From: Bacteroides sp.
Lineage (GTDB): Bacteria; Bacteroidota; Bacteroidia; Bacteroidales; Bacteroidaceae
Assembly (NCBI RefSeq): GCF_030151085.1
Contig: NZ_JASLER010000092.1
Location: 1 to 64,000, forward strand
Length of the DNA: 64,000 nucleotides
Reading direction: 5' to 3'
Notes under the pieces: model-generated
The model's input: the letters and a program-made list of their open reading frames with translations, nothing else
What the model was told of the DNA's origin: nothing
Database searches by the model: none
Translations under genes and position numbers: made by a program
Shown here: piece by piece, positions 60,520-64,000 of the stretch
Numbering within the stretch: the first letter of the stretch is position 1
Layout of the letters: the number at the start of each line of letters is the position of its first letter

Positions 60520-62246
60520 ACATTAATTTTCTTAAATGATTCAATAACCATGTACTTGTCGAGATTTTTGCTGATAGTGCTTGCGATATTGCGCATTCTT
60601 TTCCCTATTGGCTTCATATCTTGTTGGAGAGGAAACGTGAGTTCTTTGGTTATATTGTTCGTTTCAGCAAGGAAGAAGGTTGGGGAAGTGGCTTGGTCCA
60701 GCATTAATATAATTTCGGATTGAGCTACATATTTTGTAATAGAGTTTTTTCTTGCTTTGGCATTGGTATAACGGTGTTGAAGTATAATTCGCATAATGAC
60801 AACTAAGGCATCAGTCAAACAGAATTTGTTAAATTTTAGATAATATGCATAAAGCAGAGCCTCAATAACATTACGATATAAGCAATGGCTTTCACCATCC
60901 ATGTGGCTATGAAGTACTTTGTATTCTTCAGTCTGTGCAAAGTACTTAAAATGTTGCAAGTGTTGTTCTACAAAGAAAAAGAAATGTGTCCCACCTTGTA
61001 TGGATTCATTAAAATAAAACTTTTCGCCAAATGGTGCAATTTCTGCAATTACCGGTGCTGCTTCATATTCGTTCTTGATTCTATATTCTTGGCTATCCTC
61101 AATATCCTTTTTTCTCATCCATTTTCTTAAATGGTAGATGTAGGTATCGAGTATTTCAACATATTCCGGTTTCTCTTGGTTATCAATTCTGCTTCTTCCT
61201 TCCTCTATCATTTTATTCCAGGTAGCAGCTGCTCTGGTAGATTGTTGTTCGAGTGCTGATGGGATAAACCGAAGATGATGTGCTTTGAGCAAGTCGTAAT
61301 CGGTAAGGGTTACACCTCTTGAATTTGTATTCGAAAAAAAGGTATACGCTAAGTCAATGGAGGCATTCTGCAATACCAATACACTGAAATCTACATGCTC
61401 TAAAAGTTCTGTAGCCCGCTTTGCTTTGTCAAACAGAAATTTGCGACAAAATTGGCTAATAAGGTACTTATTGTAGGCTATATAAGAGTGTGATTCTTTA
61501 GATGTAATTTTTTCATGCAACAATTTTGGGGTAACTTCCAGTTCGTGCATTAGCAGAGACAAGGTCACTAATCTTTGCTGACCATCAATGATATCATAGC
61601 GATCCCTATTGTGATGCAGAATGACAGTACCCAATCTATATTGATTTCGGCTCTTTATTCCTGTATGCTCAAATAAATCGGTTAAGAGACATTTAACATT
61701 TTTCTCTTCCCAGCAGTAAATCCTCTGATAATCAGGAATTGATAGTGGAAGTTCCAAGATCTCTTTAAGGGATAGGTTATATAATTCTACTACATCCTTT
61801 TGTCTTTGAAGGATATCTTTTTCTTCAAGAGTAATGCTCGAGAAAGCAGCTGTAGATTCATAGAACTGTTCAATAAGCATGTCAAATGTCTTTATGAAAA
61901 AAGCTAAAATCTCATACAACTGAGCATGTGTATTAATGCCTGTAGTACAATAGCATCTGTAACCACAATTCCAGACTTCCCATTCCAAAAGGAGTTGGGA
62001 CTCAGTTTTAGTCATAAGGAAATCAATCAAGCGTTTATACTTTTCGTCCCAATCTTCCCCCTCGAAATGCAATTCTACACTATTGCAACATATCTCATAG
62101 TGTACATGTGTATCTTTAATTGGGGTAGGAACCTGAATAAATCGGTTATATTGTCTTATCCAGTAAATATGATCGTAAATGTCTTCTGCTTTATTGGGAT
62201 AGACCGATTTTATATGCTCAAGCAATGAAAGATCAATGGTAATCAT
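60516..62246 (-). CDS. DUF262 protein with N-terminal extension
   Basis: The 576-residue protein has a 150-residue N-terminal region I cannot assign, then DUF262 with IPDYQRIYCWE (170-180) and DGQQR (221-225). A region TFFSNTNSRGVTLTDYDLLK near 310-330 follows, typical of DUF262. No HNH/DUF1524 signature is seen at its C-terminus, unlike its partner, so it may be the sensing or regulatory subunit. First gene of the two-gene unit. Confidence 0.82.
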   Translation of the reverse strand: MITIDLSLLEHIKSVYPNKAEDIYDHIYWIRQYNRFIQVPTPIKDTHVHYEICCNSVELHFEGEDWDEKYKRLIDFLMTKTESQLLLEWEVWNCGYRCYCTTGINTHAQLYEILAFFIKTFDMLIEQFYESTAAFSSITLEEKDILQRQKDVVELYNLSLKEILELPLSIPDYQRIYCWEEKNVKCLLTDLFEHTGIKSRNQYRLGTVILHHNRDRYDIIDGQQRLVTLSLLMHELEVTPKLLHEKITSKESHSYIAYNKYLISQFCRKFLFDKAKRATELLEHVDFSVLVLQNASIDLAYTFFSNTNSRGVTLTDYDLLKAHHLRFIPSALEQQSTRAAATWNKMIEEGRSRIDNQEKPEYVEILDTYIYHLRKWMRKKDIEDSQEYRIKNEYEAAPVIAEIAPFGEKFYFNESIQGGTHFFFFVEQHLQHFKYFAQTEEYKVLHSHMDGESHCLYRNVIEALLYAYYLKFNKFCLTDALVVIMRIILQHRYTNAKARKNSITKYVAQSEIILMLDQATSPTFFLAETNNITKELTFPLQQDMKPIGKRMRNIASTISKNLDKYMVIESFKKINV

Positions 62247-62336
62247 AGCTAAATGTTTTTAATGATATACAAGTTTTCATAGGTATCTAATATATCATTT
62301 CTCGTTGTTCATTTGTCTGTTTTGAAATTTCTGCTG

Positions 62337-62344
62337 TAAAGGTA
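62337..62344 (-). promoter_or_regulatory. Weak -7 box for the DUF262 pair
   Basis: TACCTTTA on the minus strand differs from TAnnTTTG at the last base. It lies 91 bases before the ATG. No matching -33. It is in the 415-base gap 62247-62661, which otherwise holds only the promoter of the divergent gene and AT-rich sequence. Confidence 0.35.
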
Positions 62345-62578
62345 CGAAAAACCTGACTCGTTTTATTATGCAAGATGGTAAAATGTGAGTTGTTATTTGT
62401 TACTAGATTATATAAAACGTAGTATCAATGGAAAGTTCCTTGCCAAAGTTGCTATTCGATAAATTAAGGTAAGATATCAATATTCAATAGTAAACATAAG
62501 ACAAAATCGTGGTTTTGAATTGTAAATCAAATAAAATCTGTGATATTAGTGCTTTAAAAGTCTATATATAATGGATTT

Positions 62579-62610
62579 TTTGTATTTTTATACTCAGATT
62601 GATACGTTTC
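62579..62610 (+). promoter_or_regulatory. Promoter of the 224-aa gene
   Basis: TTTG (62579-62582) and TACGTTTC (62603-62610, one mismatch) are 20 bp apart. The leader would be about 45 bases. Confidence 0.6.
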
Positions 62611-62661
62611 TTATAGAAGAATTGTAATAAATAATAACACAACAAATTAATCCCTATAACA

Positions 62662-63336
62662 ATGATTACAGATTCCGAAGCTCGTAGTCTTGTCCTTAGT
62701 TCGCTAACGGACTTAAAGAATCGAATAGGTTATCTAAATTCAGACGACCTTGCAGCTGATGTTATTAATGTAGCCTGCAAATGGATACTTGAGAAATGTC
62801 CTAAGAGACCTAAAGTGTATTCTGTGCCACAAATGGCTTTTGCGGATAATTATTCGAATTTTCGTAGTATCGCAGCTATCTTTCCTAACTCTGTAGGAAA
62901 TGAATATCCAATCATTCATCAAAATGTAGAAAATCTCACACAAAACATTTGTCTTAATATAGGGTGGGATGGGATGCCTGGCTTTCTGGAAGACTACTTC
63001 TATAAAAAGCATTGTGCCACAAATGGCTTCGATAAAGATATAAGAGTCTTCATGTCGAGTTGCCACAAACGCTACCAATACGGCAAATATGTTGAACAGT
63101 CCATGGTTCCTCGAAAAGTTGAACTTTCATTCTCCAATGGAGAGTCAAATCTTGCAGTCTCAATTACACCTTCATTGTCGCGTAAGTCAGCTCGACTTAT
63201 TTCCCGTAATGGGAATTGTCTCATTTATAGTGGAGAGGGATACCGTTTTACCGTGAACCTCGATGATTTTGACGAGGTTGAATTATTCACTCTTGAAATA
63301 CCCGACCGTCAGCTGAAATTAGAATATTATGAATGA
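62662..63336 (+). CDS. Hypothetical protein, 224 aa
   Basis: I do not recognise this family. The protein is soluble with no signal peptide. The first 60 residues are helical and charged; the second half is rich in beta-type sequence (VELSFSNGESNLAVSITPSL). Residues 100-145 contain a tryptophan-glycine motif (NIGWDGMPGFLEDYF) and cysteines. Its last eight bases overlap the next gene. It is divergent from the DUF262 pair, and may belong to the same island. Confidence 0.65.
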   Translation: MITDSEARSLVLSSLTDLKNRIGYLNSDDLAADVINVACKWILEKCPKRPKVYSVPQMAFADNYSNFRSIAAIFPNSVGNEYPIIHQNVENLTQNICLNIGWDGMPGFLEDYFYKKHCATNGFDKDIRVFMSSCHKRYQYGKYVEQSMVPRKVELSFSNGESNLAVSITPSLSRKSARLISRNGNCLIYSGEGYRFTVNLDDFDEVELFTLEIPDRQLKLEYYE

Positions 63337-64000
63337 TGACAATTGGCTTCTCATTTTTAACCGACTAAGCCAAACAGTCAACTCTATAATGTCTTCTAAT
63401 GATAGTAATTGGAAGACATTATCTGCATCTATTTCAACTGAAATTATAGACTGTATAAATCGGTTACCTGGTGTTAAAGCATTCGAAATTCAGGGATTGG
63501 GATTATATATTGATGATACACAATTTCTCAATTCTATTGATAATAAACAGCAGGCTATCTATAGAAAATTCAAGAAAATTTTCAACCTATTATGGTCTAC
63601 TCTAGAATTTACTAATAACCAGCAGTTCTACAATAAGAAGAAAAAAATTATCCCAATATTATCTTCAATCACAGCCAATGCTCACTTCACCGAACTTAAC
63701 TTAGAAGAGCCTTTTATTGATAGTTTCTTGTTGTTTTTGTCAGAACATCCTAACTATTACAATGAATTGTTAGGTGATTTTATAAATTGTCGTTCCACTT
63801 CAAAAAATAGTATTATTTTAATACCAAATGATAGAGGTCAGAAATTTTCATTATCTCGTGATTTTCTTTATGAACAAGACCGGACATGGATGTTTACGAT
63901 TATTCATGGAAGTATAAATAGTTTTTATAAGAATTGGCTTGTTGCCTATGGACTCGGTTTTTCTTCATCTCTAATTGTTGTAAAGCCATCTTTATCAGCA
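63329..64000 (+). CDS. Hypothetical protein, 5' part (runs off the window)
   Basis: The frame opens with the ATG at 63329, which overlaps the previous stop (ATGAATGA), and stays open through all 224 codons to the window end. Start: MNDDNWLLIFNRLSQ. The product is soluble, rich in asparagine, isoleucine, leucine and phenylalanine, and AT-rich in codons like other accessory genes. No motif recognised. The tight overlap with the 224-aa gene points to a multi-gene operon continuing to the right. Confidence 0.75.
   Translation, partial: MNDDNWLLIFNRLSQTVNSIMSSNDSNWKTLSASISTEIIDCINRLPGVKAFEIQGLGLYIDDTQFLNSIDNKQQAIYRKFKKIFNLLWSTLEFTNNQQFYNKKKKIIPILSSITANAHFTELNLEEPFIDSFLLFLSEHPNYYNELLGDFINCRSTSKNSIILIPNDRGQKFSLSRDFLYEQDRTWMFTIIHGSINSFYKNWLVAYGLGFSSSLIVVKPSLSA

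Overview
The window looks like a chromosomal segment from a gut Bacteroides or a close Bacteroidales relative. Three things suggest this. Promoters repeatedly fit the Bacteroides pattern (TTTG near -33, TAnnTTTG near -7) rather than the E. coli one. Surface-type lipoproteins carry an acidic run after the lipid cysteine. Several small families typical of this order are present (smalltalk protein, DUF4494-like, DUF3127, tyrosine recombinase next to an invertible promoter). Species cannot be fixed from the sequence alone.

Layout. 0.2-9.9 kb is a nitrogen-stress block: a ferritin-VIT iron transporter, the NrfHA nitrite reductase with its two-protein heme attachment machinery and an outer-membrane porin, then two Crp/Fnr regulators and the hybrid cluster protein Hcp. 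The nrfH and hcp promoters carry similar dyads at exactly the same distance from their -7 boxes, which suggests one regulator for both. 9.9-18.2 kb holds a PfkB kinase, a membrane-anchored metallohydrolase, a short Dxs paralogue, SucCD, a methyltransferase and tRNA-Asp. 18.7-25.8 kb is a co-directional biosynthetic run: purU, hisH-hisA-hisF-hisIE, ftsE, lysC, lysA.

25.9-35.0 kb is the accessory part. A tyrosine recombinase lies 18 bp from a 324-bp segment bounded by perfect 22-bp inverted repeats. Bacteroides promoter elements inside the segment point left, away from the small ORF and two Ig-like surface lipoproteins on the right, so these are read here as a phase-variable unit in the OFF orientation. 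A frameshifted gene with an A8 tract, a transposase remnant, a higBA toxin-antitoxin pair and a replication/HU/smalltalk/amidase module follow.

35.0-58.6 kb is mostly housekeeping: ferritin, threonine-to-glycine catabolism (kbl and an SDR threonine dehydrogenase, divergent), murB, dnaN, coaBC, recN, rlmB, ridA, folC, a PIN-PhoH ATPase, a CapD-type sugar nucleotide dehydratase, a DHOD-like protein and PLPBP. 58.7-64.0 kb is accessory again: two overlapping DUF262 genes (one with a C-terminal HNH-like DUF1524 module), and divergent from them two overlapping unknown genes, the second running off the window. This is a plausible defence locus.

Non-coding structure of note: two unrelated arrays of five degenerate 22-nt units (12.1 kb and 49.2 kb), a recurring ATCGTAAAT repeat placed directly before four start codons, a 21-bp inverted repeat near 18.5 kb, and several strong convergent terminators, including a perfect 46-bp palindrome.
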